Part shown: piece by piece, positions 17,113 through 24,363 of the stretch
Position numbering within the stretch: the stretch's first letter is position 1
Layout: every line of letters begins with the position of its first letter
Assembly: GCF_014692675.1 (NCBI RefSeq)
Contig: NZ_JABFCZ010000037.1
Coordinates: 1 to 33,541, forward strand
DNA length: 33,541 nucleotides
Direction: 5' to 3'
From: Roseibium aggregatum
GTDB lineage: Bacteria > Pseudomonadota > Alphaproteobacteria > Rhizobiales > Stappiaceae
Notes under the pieces: model-generated
Told to the model about the DNA's origin: nothing
Database searches by the model: none
The model's input: only the letters and a program-made list of their open reading frames with translations
Made by a program: the position numbers and the translations under genes

Positions 17113-17930
17113 TGTCAGGTGTCATGGAAAGAACGCTGTCCATTCTGGAACTTCTGGCGGCCAATCCAGAGGGGTTACAGGTCAGTGCGATTGCAACCGA
17201 ACTGGATATGCCGGCAAGCGCGGCCCATCGCCTGTTAAAGGAGCTGTCGCAGTTCGGATATGTGCGGCAGGTCCGGTCCCAGGGCGATTATGCATTGACG
17301 ATCAGGCTTGCCGCTCTCGGACTGAGCTTTCTCGGCAAGATTGGCGTGACCGACATCGCCCAGCCGACGCTTGACCGTCTGGCCGGGATTTCCGGCGAAC
17401 TCGTCCGACTGAGTGTGATCGACTATCCGGACCTTGTCTGGGTCGGCGTGGCACAGGGCGCCACCGGCGGGCTGCGTTACGACCCGGGCCGGGAACAGGG
17501 CGTCGTCGTGCATCTGGCGTCCAGCGCCGGCGGACGGGCGTGGCTGAGCGCGCTGAGTGACGAGGAAGCGCTCGAACTCGTGGCCGCGCAGGGTCTCGTT
17601 CCCCCTTTCGAGCCCGGCCCGGCGGCCCCGAAGGCAATTTCGGAAGTGATGGAAATCCTTCGCGAAACCAGGAAGCGAGGCTATTCGATCGCGACCGACA
17701 GCTATCTGGCAGGCATGGCAGCCATGGCGGTCCCAATTCGGCGATCGATGGACGGGAATCCGATCGGTTGCCTGTCCATCGCGGGCCCGGCGGTGCGTCT
17801 GACGCAAAAACGCATGGATGAACTTTTCAAACCGCTTCAAGAGGCTGCGGCAGAGATCGGAGAAGCTTCCGAGGCATCCTTCTTCTTCAACAGATCGCGG
17901 CCGCATGCCGATAGTGCGGCGGCCGGATAG
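17112..17930 (+). CDS. IclR-family transcriptional regulator
   Basis: A 272-residue regulator. Residues about 5-65 form the N-terminal winged helix (ERTLSILELLAANPEGLQVS, then ASAAHRLLKEL as recognition helix). Residues about 80-255 form the IclR effector domain, including GGRAWLSALSDEEALELV and SYLAGMAAMAVPI with GCLSIAGPA. The ATG overlaps the upstream stop and has GAGGAG before it. It is encoded inside the catabolic operon, the usual place for a local repressor or activator of aromatic and sugar-acid pathways. The likely effector is the substrate or an intermediate; this is inference. Confidence 0.92.
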   Translation: MSGVMERTLSILELLAANPEGLQVSAIATELDMPASAAHRLLKELSQFGYVRQVRSQGDYALTIRLAALGLSFLGKIGVTDIAQPTLDRLAGISGELVRLSVIDYPDLVWVGVAQGATGGLRYDPGREQGVVVHLASSAGGRAWLSALSDEEALELVAAQGLVPPFEPGPAAPKAISEVMEILRETRKRGYSIATDSYLAGMAAMAVPIRRSMDGNPIGCLSIAGPAVRLTQKRMDELFKPLQEAAAEIGEASEASFFFNRSRPHADSAAAG

Positions 17931-17947
17931 GACTTTTCGGCAGGAAC

Positions 17948-19711
17948 ATGGCGGCTCATATCCCCGAAACAATGCATTGCGACGTACTGGTCATCGGCTC
18001 GGGAGCGGCCGGATTGTCAGCCGCGATTACCGCCGCCTTTCATGGTCTCAAGGTCATTGTCGCCGAGAAGGCCAACTATTTCGGGGGAACCAGTGCCTGG
18101 TCTGGCGGATGGCTCTGGATTCCCTGCAATCCGTTGGCTGTTCGCGCCGGAATCGCCGAAGACATCGAGGCGCCGCGCCGTTATTTGAGAAGTGAGCTCG
18201 GCAATCGCGCTGCCGATCCTCGTCTGGACGTCTTTCTTGAAAACGGGCCGGAGATGGTCGAATTCTTCGAGCGCGAGACCGCGGTCGAATGGATCGACGG
18301 CAACAAGATCCCGGATTTCCACGAAACCGCCGGTCGGGCTCTTGGAGGGCGTTCGGTCTCCGCCAAGCCCTACGACGGACGGGCGCTCGGTGATTTCATT
18401 GCCAAGCTGCGCCCGCCGCTTGATGTGATCAGCCTTGCCGGAATGGGCATCTCCGGCGGCGATGACATTGCGCATTTCTTCAATGCAACCCGAAAGCCTG
18501 CATCCGCCCTCCATGTATTGCGACGTCTTGCGCGTCACGCGCGCGACCTGGCGCTTCACGGGCGTTCGATGCAGCTCGTCAATGGAAACGCCCTGATCGC
18601 GAGACTGTTGCGTTCAGCCCTCGATCTCGGCGTCGATCTGCTGGTGCGGGCGCCGGCGGAAACGCTGACCCAGGAATTGGGACGGGTGAGCGGCGCTGTC
18701 CTGCGCATCGGCGGAAATCAGCATCGGGTAATAGCCAGGCGCGGGGTCGTTCTCGCCGCCGGCGGTTTTCCGCATGATCGCATCCGTATCGGTGAGATGT
18801 TCGATCATGCCGTGGGCGGGACAGGACATTATTCGGCCGCCCCGGAAGAGAACTCCGGCGATGGGATCAGACTGGGTCAGTCAGTCGGGGCCCGGTTCGA
18901 GACGGAACTTGCCGCGCCTGCCGCATGGGCGCCGGTATCGCTCGTCCCCGACGGCCAGGGGGGCGTTAAGCGCTTTCCCCATCTGGTCGAACGCGCGAAA
19001 CCCGGCTTCATTGCCGTCGACAGAAACGGACAGCGCTTCGTCAATGAAGCCGATTCCTATCATGACTTTATGCAGGCGCTCTTCGACAGGACACCGAAGG
19101 GCGAGACGCCGCACGCGTGGCTGATTTGCGACCACAGGGCTCAGCGGCGCTACGGGCTCGGCTGGTCAAAACCGTTCCCCTTCCCGCTGACGCCGTATTT
19201 TCGCAACGGCTATCTCAGACGTGGACGGACGTTGGCCGACCTCGCAGAAGCTTGCGGTTTGCCGACCGGTGCGCTGGAACGGACCCTCCGTGATTTCAAT
19301 CGTCATGCCAAGTTCGGTGTCGATCCGGAATTCGAACGCGGAGCCTCCGCCTACAACCGCTTTCAGGGTGCTGCGTGGCACACGCCCAACGCATCCCTGA
19401 GTCCACTTGAAACAGCGCCATTTTATGCCGTTCGGATCGTTCCGGGCAGCCTGGGCACATTCGCCGGATTGAATACAACGCCGGCGGGACAAGTCGTCGA
19501 CAACACGCAAGCACCGATCGAGGGGCTCTACGCAATCGGCAACGACATGACCTCGGTCATGGGCGGGCATTACCCGTCCGGGGGCATCACGCTCGGTCCA
19601 GGCATGACATTCGGTTTCGTGGTCGGACGGATTCTCGCCGGCCAGGAGGTCTCTGGCATCTCAAGGACAAACAACAGCATCGGGCAAACAGCGGAACAAC
19701 AGGAGGAATGA
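17948..19711 (+). CDS. FAD-dependent ketosteroid-dehydrogenase/fumarate-reductase-like flavoprotein C
   Basis: A 587-residue flavoprotein. GSGAAG at 17-22 is the FAD motif, followed by VAEKANYFGGTSAWSGG. Tyr371 (NEADSYHDF) and Tyr542 (HYPSGG) occupy the KstD-like catalytic and ketone-binding positions; the third residue of the latter motif is Ser where A and B have Gly, a possible specificity change. The last about 20 residues (after ILAGQEVS) are polar and not part of the usual fold. It is in the operon after iclR by 17 bases, and its stop touches the next start (TGA then ATG). It is closer in motif spelling to A than to B. Confidence 0.88.
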   Translation: MAAHIPETMHCDVLVIGSGAAGLSAAITAAFHGLKVIVAEKANYFGGTSAWSGGWLWIPCNPLAVRAGIAEDIEAPRRYLRSELGNRAADPRLDVFLENGPEMVEFFERETAVEWIDGNKIPDFHETAGRALGGRSVSAKPYDGRALGDFIAKLRPPLDVISLAGMGISGGDDIAHFFNATRKPASALHVLRRLARHARDLALHGRSMQLVNGNALIARLLRSALDLGVDLLVRAPAETLTQELGRVSGAVLRIGGNQHRVIARRGVVLAAGGFPHDRIRIGEMFDHAVGGTGHYSAAPEENSGDGIRLGQSVGARFETELAAPAAWAPVSLVPDGQGGVKRFPHLVERAKPGFIAVDRNGQRFVNEADSYHDFMQALFDRTPKGETPHAWLICDHRAQRRYGLGWSKPFPFPLTPYFRNGYLRRGRTLADLAEACGLPTGALERTLRDFNRHAKFGVDPEFERGASAYNRFQGAAWHTPNASLSPLETAPFYAVRIVPGSLGTFAGLNTTPAGQVVDNTQAPIEGLYAIGNDMTSVMGGHYPSGGITLGPGMTFGFVVGRILAGQEVSGISRTNNSIGQTAEQQEE

Positions 19712-20329
19712 ATGAAATTCTACGAAATCGCCACCCTGAAGACGGTCATATTCGGGGCGGGCAAGGCGGCCCCCGCTCTTGAGGCATTCCTGAAGGCACC
19801 GGAGGCCAAAGGGACGCTTCTTGGTGCTTTCGGCACGGATATCGGTGGGCTGAACGAGATCTATGTCCTTCGTGGTTTCGATACGCTCGATGATATGATG
19901 CAGGAGCGCGACCGCGCGATCCTGTCGGATAATCCGATGGGGTGCATGGAGCATCTCGTCGATCTCCGTTTCGACAGCTACAAGCCCTTCGACTTCCTGA
20001 AGCCGGTTGAAACGGGGGACTTCGGCCCCGTTTACGAGTTCCGGACCTACAAGGCGAAACTAAACGGTATCGCCGCCACACAAGACAAATGGCGCGAGGC
20101 CATTCCGCCGCGCGTCGCCTATTCGCCGCTGACAATCGCCATGTACGGGATCGACGGCAGCCCGCGCGTAACCCAGATCTGGCCCTATCGTAGCCTTGAG
20201 GAACGCGCGAAGGCGCGCGCGCAATCCGTCACCGACGGCAACTGGCCGCCGAAGGGCGGGCCGGATTGGCTGAACCCGGACATGACGTCGGCGATCGCGA
20301 TGCCGCTCGCATTCTCTCCGCTGAAATAA
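19712..20329 (+). CDS. NIPSNAP family protein 2 (two-domain)
   Basis: A 205-residue soluble protein. Residues about 1-95 and 105-200 each look like a NIPSNAP/dimeric alpha-beta barrel unit: the second begins PVYEFRTYKAKLNG and includes RVTQIWPYRSLEERAKARAQ, typical for the family. It starts directly after flavoprotein C with AGGAGG upstream. Adjacent location suggests a helper, perhaps product binding, isomerisation or oxygen-independent ring chemistry, but no function is established for these bacterial members. It is distinct from NIPSNAP 1 at 3273-3863, which has one clear domain. Confidence 0.85.
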   Translation: MKFYEIATLKTVIFGAGKAAPALEAFLKAPEAKGTLLGAFGTDIGGLNEIYVLRGFDTLDDMMQERDRAILSDNPMGCMEHLVDLRFDSYKPFDFLKPVETGDFGPVYEFRTYKAKLNGIAATQDKWREAIPPRVAYSPLTIAMYGIDGSPRVTQIWPYRSLEERAKARAQSVTDGNWPPKGGPDWLNPDMTSAIAMPLAFSPLK

Positions 20330-20346
20330 AAGGGCGCGAAAACACC

Positions 20347-21165
20347 ATGACGCACCCATATTCACTCGCCTTCTTGACCACGTCCGAGGTGGGACCGGCC
20401 GAAGCTGTCCACATTGCGGCCGAAACCGGTTACGACCTGGTCGGGCTGCGTTTCCTCCCGGCCGCGCCGGGGAGCGAAGCCGATTATCCTGTCATGACCG
20501 ATCCCGCCGTTCAGCGTGAGGTCGCCCAAGCGCTTGCCGAGACCGGGGTCAAACTGGCGGATATCGAAATCGCCCGTCTCGGACCCGAAACGGATATCGC
20601 TTCTTTTGAGGCCTTCTGCGCACTGGGCCAACGGTTTTCGGCCCGCCATGTTCTTGTGGCAGGCGATGATCCCGAGCCGGCGCGATTGACGGAGACCTTC
20701 GGGCGGTTTTGCGAACTAGCAAAGTTACACGGCCTGACTGCGGATCTGGAATTCATGCCGTGGACCGCTGTCAAGACCATCGCTGACGCCCGCCGGATCG
20801 TCGAGAGTGCGGGCCATGAGAATGGTGGCGTCCTGATCGACGCCCTTCACTTCGACCGGTGTGGTTCGACGCTGGACGAGGTCCGTTCGTTGCCGCACAA
20901 AATGCTCAACTATGCCCAGCTTTGCGATGGCCCGGCTCCTTACGACCCGAGCGACCAGGGCATGATCCAGATCGCCCGCGCTGAGCGGCTTCTGCCCGGT
21001 GAAGGCGGTATCGATCTTGTCGGACTGGTACGCGCTTTGCCCGAAGGCATTCCGCTCAGCATCGAGGTTCCCCGGTTGCACCTGGTCGGCAAAGTCTCCG
21101 CACGCGATCGAGCCCATCAGGCGCTTGAAGCCGCCAAAGCTATCGCGGAAGCCACAAGTAGCTAA
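20347..21165 (+). CDS. Sugar phosphate isomerase/epimerase-like TIM-barrel protein
   Basis: A 272-residue TIM barrel of the xylose-isomerase-like superfamily (AP endonuclease 2 type). Probable metal ligands are the Glu in DLEFMPW, the Asp in LIDALHF, the Gln in NYAQLCDGP and the Glu in LSIEVPR, in the right order on the barrel strands. The superfamily includes 3-dehydroshikimate dehydratases as well as sugar epimerases, and with an AroE-like gene in the same cluster a dehydratase or isomerase of a cyclic keto acid is possible, though unproven. The start at 20347 is chosen over an earlier in-frame one because the latter lies inside the NIPSNAP gene. It is the last gene of its operon. Confidence 0.85.
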   Translation: MTHPYSLAFLTTSEVGPAEAVHIAAETGYDLVGLRFLPAAPGSEADYPVMTDPAVQREVAQALAETGVKLADIEIARLGPETDIASFEAFCALGQRFSARHVLVAGDDPEPARLTETFGRFCELAKLHGLTADLEFMPWTAVKTIADARRIVESAGHENGGVLIDALHFDRCGSTLDEVRSLPHKMLNYAQLCDGPAPYDPSDQGMIQIARAERLLPGEGGIDLVGLVRALPEGIPLSIEVPRLHLVGKVSARDRAHQALEAAKAIAEATSS

Positions 21166-21230
21166 AAACGCAAACCAAGTGTCTGCCGTCCGCTTCTGCT
21201 CACGCGGCGTGGCATCGGTTGGAGGAACGA

Positions 21231-21500
21231 ATGAGCGAGCGCCGTCCGCTCCGGGAAGTGAAGCTTCAGTGGCTGCGGTTGCTGAGCTGTGATGCCAATA
21301 TCAACGACAATGCCAAGTGCGTTGCGCTCTATATCGTGACCGCACATGTGAATGGCTCAGCGTTCAACGCGGGAATGGCGTCGGGCACAATACGGAGTAT
21401 TGCCCTACCGACGCCTCGATCCTAAAGGCCTCCGAGCTCAGAGAAAAGACGGACAGATCTGTCCCCCTTGTCCCTTCAGAAGGCGGACATATCTGTCCCG
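21231..21500 (+). pseudogene. Broken second copy of the helix-turn-helix gene
   Basis: The first 46 codons from ATG 21231 (GGAGG upstream at 21221-21225) match the gene at 325 almost residue for residue. Then 106 bases are missing: in the intact copy GTGAACGGC (442-450) and GTGAATGGC (548-556) flank exactly the segment lost here. The loss changes the reading frame, so the continuing similarity (EWLSVQRGNGVGHNTEYC and onward) is in another frame. Similarity ends near 21500. The product would be a short truncated peptide. It forms a direct repeat with the left copy on the other side of the catabolic island. Confidence 0.85.
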
Positions 21501-22032
21501 AAGCCAAGGAGAGCAGAATGGGAACATTGCGGGTTGGAGCGAACGGCTTCCATCCGCAGGCGTCGAAGGCTATCTCTCACTCACAGCGCATGAGCGCTTC
21601 CCGCCCTCTATGGACCCTTGCACGCCGCGCATCGAACGGCAGCTTTGCAGATCGGGCCGAAATCCTATGAACGACAGGCTTGGGGCGCTTTGCGGCCTGT
21701 CTGCTTGTAGCGGTCAAACGGGCGATGGGTGGATTCGTCACCCATAGTGTTCGCGTTAACGCTTCCGGCCCGGAGCCGTCATCCGTCCCAGATCTGAATT
21801 GTTGCGATGCGGCCCTTCATTGCTGCCATTCGCTGCATGTGCGAACTTATCCCGCCACGGCCAACGAGAATTGGAGCACGGCATACATATGCGTGCTGCG
21901 CAGTCCTAAGAATCGTCCCTTTCGGGCCGATTTTCGAGCGTTAGCTATCTCATTCTATAAAATCAACCCGTTCGGTACTTTTTCATGCAATGGGCATGAG
22001 GGTGTGATAGATTCGTCTCGAAGGGGATGATT
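21501..22032. other. Gene-poor stretch upstream of hipBA
   Basis: No recognisable gene. ATGGGTG at 21725-21731 and CACCCAT at 21739-21745 form a perfect 7-bp hairpin. The plus-strand frame 21680-22030 is open but its sequence is not recognisable and has no good start. The final 80 bases are the hipB promoter area: CATGC at 21984-21988 and GCATG at 21994-21998 form a short inverted repeat that could be the HipB operator. Confidence 0.4.
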
Positions 22033-22257
22033 ATGAATATCGTCGAAGATCAAAATCAGCTCGGCCAGCTCATCCGTACCGAGCGCAAACGCCAAAGGCT
22101 CACGCAAGAACAGCTTGCGGGGCTATCCGGTGTCGGTGTGCGCTTTGTAAGGGAGTTGGAGCACGGCAAGGAAGGTTGCCACATCGGGCTGGCCTTTACC
22201 GTGATGCAAACGCTTGGCCTGTCGGTCCACGTGACGGGCCGTGGGAGTGACGTATGA
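22033..22257 (+). CDS. hipB: HipB-like antitoxin, helix-turn-helix DNA-binding protein
   Basis: A 74-residue protein with an XRE-type helix-turn-helix over residues about 9-62 (LTQEQLAGLSGVGVRFVREL). It would bind its own promoter and neutralise HipA. The ATG at 22033 is preferred over the ATG at 22027 because AAGGGG is six bases upstream of it and touches the other. The stop overlaps the hipA start (ATGA), a classic toxin-antitoxin arrangement. It is of the compact y4mF-like HipB type rather than the longer E. coli form. Confidence 0.85.
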   Translation: MNIVEDQNQLGQLIRTERKRQRLTQEQLAGLSGVGVRFVRELEHGKEGCHIGLAFTVMQTLGLSVHVTGRGSDV

Positions 22258-23510
22258 GCCGCGCCCTCGACGTCTATATGCGGGGCGATAAGGTTGGTCT
22301 CCTTGAACAGGATGAAACCGGCCAGCTTTCCTTTGCCTATGATCCGGAATACCTCGCACAGAACAAGGTGGCGATTTCAGTTTCGATGCCGCTTCGCGAA
22401 GAAGCGTTTCCTGACGCGGTAGCGCGCCCATTCTTTTCCGGACTTCTACCGGATGAGCGCGCGCGCCAGCGCCTTGCTTCCGCGCTTGGCGTCTCCCGCG
22501 AAAATGCATTCGGACTTCTGGAGATCATCGGCGGGGAATGTGCGGGGGCACTCTCGCTTGTCCCGCAGGGCCAGCCATTACCTGGCTTTGATCCCGGCGA
22601 GGCTGAACCGCTCGATAAAGCGCAGTTGATCAAGATTCTGGACCTCTTGCGGGAACGCCCCCTACTCGGCGGAGAGGAAGGCGTTCGCCTGTCCCTTGCC
22701 GGGGCGCAAGACAAGCTGGCCGTGTGCCTGCACGAGGGACAAATCTTGCTGCCCAAAGACGGCAGGCCCACAACGCATATCCTCAAACCCTTCATTGAAG
22801 GGCTCGACGGCACGGTTGAAAATGAGCTGTTTTGCATGATGCTGGCCGCACGGATGGGACTGGCCGCGCCGCCCGTTTCGAAAGCCTCGGCAGGCGAGAC
22901 GGATTTTATCCTGGTGGAGCGCTATGACCGTCATGTTGAAAAGGATGGCTCAATCCACAAGCTGCACCAGGAAGACTTTTGCCAGGCGCTGAGCGTCCCG
23001 CCAGAGATGAAGTATGAAGAAGAAGGCGGACCGGGGATCACAAGTTCCCAGGCGCTAATCCAGAAATTCACGCGTCGCCCGGCGGCGGATCGCCTGACTT
23101 TCCAGAGAATGTTGATCTTTCATTATCTCGTCGGCAATGCCGATGCGCATGCCAAGAATTACGCGCTTCTTTACCGGGAGGGCGCCCCCGATTTAGCGCC
23201 TTTATATGATGTTGTCTGTACCGCTGCTTATCCGCGCCTTGCGAAAAAGATGGCTATGCAAATTGGCGGGCGGGCGCTGCCCGATACGATCTTGCTGGAA
23301 CACTGGCTCAGCCTCGTACCAGCCACAAAGGCCTCGCAAAGGCTCCTGGTTAGGGAACTTATCAGCATGGCGGAGGACATCGAGGAAAAGGCCCAGGCCT
23401 TGCTGGAAGAGCTGGAGGAAAAGGACGCCTATCACCCGGTTCTGCAAACTGTGCGCAGAATCATCAGCACGCGCGTGAAGCTCGTGCTAAGCGCAGCGGA
23501 AAAAGCCTAA
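22254..23510 (+). CDS. hipA: HipA-like serine/threonine kinase toxin
   Basis: A 418-residue kinase. The N-terminal HipA subdomain is followed by RLSLAGAQDK around Ser147, the position of the autophosphorylated serine in E. coli HipA. GNADAHAKN at 294-302 holds the catalytic Asp297, and LYDVV at 317-321 holds the metal-binding Asp319. Length fits the family. HipA kinases phosphorylate an aminoacyl-tRNA synthetase (GltX in E. coli) and slow growth; the target here is not known. All key residues are present, so it is probably active and held by HipB. It is located between the mobile-gene remnant and the CRISPR locus. Confidence 0.9.
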   Translation: MSRALDVYMRGDKVGLLEQDETGQLSFAYDPEYLAQNKVAISVSMPLREEAFPDAVARPFFSGLLPDERARQRLASALGVSRENAFGLLEIIGGECAGALSLVPQGQPLPGFDPGEAEPLDKAQLIKILDLLRERPLLGGEEGVRLSLAGAQDKLAVCLHEGQILLPKDGRPTTHILKPFIEGLDGTVENELFCMMLAARMGLAAPPVSKASAGETDFILVERYDRHVEKDGSIHKLHQEDFCQALSVPPEMKYEEEGGPGITSSQALIQKFTRRPAADRLTFQRMLIFHYLVGNADAHAKNYALLYREGAPDLAPLYDVVCTAAYPRLAKKMAMQIGGRALPDTILLEHWLSLVPATKASQRLLVRELISMAEDIEEKAQALLEELEEKDAYHPVLQTVRRIISTRVKLVLSAAEKA

Positions 23511-23538
23511 AAGCAAGAGAAAGGACCTCCCGATACCC

Positions 23539-23867
23539 TCACGCGCAGCGGTAAATCAGCCGCTGTCCTGCGATTTCAGTTTCGGCGTAGTCCATCGACA
23601 GATCGCGGGCGATGGCGTCATAGTCAAGGTAGTATTTCAGCCGTTTCAGGATACCACCGAATAAGCCTTCATCAACGAATTGCTCCGTCAACTCCTTCAT
23701 CGAATCGAGATGACATCCACATCGAAGTCATACGGATCGGCTTTGGCAGGGTCAAATCCAAATGGGATCCAAAGTATAAGCGGATAAGTTACGCTATTTT
23801 TAGCTATTATATACGTGGTTTTGTCTTCTTTGGATAATTTGCAATAATGTACTGAATTTCCAACGAT
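23539..23867 (-). pseudogene. ArdA-like anti-restriction protein remnant, frameshifted
   Basis: On the minus strand, 23700 to 23539 codes for a 53-residue C-terminal piece with DEGLFGGILKRLKYYLDYDA and ARDLSMDYAETEIAGQRLIY, which resembles the last domain of ArdA anti-restriction proteins. Upstream, in another frame (23867-23697), the sequence continues with DPAKADPYDFDVDVISI, which fits the preceding part of the same fold and ends at TGA. A small deletion near 23701-23706 would explain the frame break. The N-terminal domains are absent. ArdA mimics DNA to block type I restriction enzymes and is carried by plasmids and conjugative elements. Family assignment is by motif memory. Confidence 0.55.
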
Positions 23868-24363
23868 TTAATGTGCGGAGTTTGTTTTCGATCAGCGAAA
23901 GACGTCAAAAAATATGCAAAGTCATACGCTTAATCGGATGAGAATGGCTATCATCGGCGGTATTTGGCGAAGATTGACCGAAAAAAGATATGTATGACCT
24001 ATATTGTATAAGAACTAGGTATTTGTTTGGAAAAGTTTGGAAGTGGGTAGGACGGCAAGATAGAGGAAGTGGTACCACTTCCCAATTCGAACTGCGCGCA
24101 AGAACCAACGCACATGCTTATTCGCCTCCTCGGCTCAACGACCAGTGCACCTGCAAGCGGTTCTGACAAGCGTTACACCATCCCATTTCATTCAACACGA
24201 GAACTTGTTAGGGCCAGCAGGTCTCACCTTCGAACCACAGACGTCCTCGCTCGAAGCTATGTACGAAGCGTAGTGGCGGATCGAAGCCCGCTCAATGCCG
24301 TGCAGTTGATGACCCGATCAACTGGAAACGAACGTCCGATGGCGTATCGCGATCTCAAGACGC
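23868..24363. other. AT-rich gene-poor stretch left of the CRISPR array
   Basis: No recognisable gene on either strand. The base composition is clearly more AT-rich than the rest of the window up to about 24060, suggesting foreign DNA. It contains the 18-bp palindrome reported separately. The open frames at 23905-24108 (minus) and 24069-24560 (plus) have unlikely protein sequence, and the latter runs into the CRISPR repeats. Confidence 0.5.
24065..24082. repeat. 18-bp perfect palindrome with extra half-site
   Basis: GGAAGTGGTACCACTTCC at 24065-24082 is its own reverse complement. A further GGAAGTGG occurs at 24039-24046. Such a site usually binds a symmetric dimer or is an end of a small mobile element; no gene adjoins it that would explain it. 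Confidence 0.6.

Noticed and set aside
5044..19711. Steroid degradation as the function of the flavoprotein cluster
   Set aside because: The catalytic motifs fit the KstD fold, but no steroid ring-cleavage, side-chain or Mce/Mla-type uptake genes are present, and the importer is of the polar-acid liv type.
23905..24108. 67-codon minus-strand frame in the AT-rich stretch
   Set aside because: No Shine-Dalgarno site, no recognisable sequence and poor codon use.
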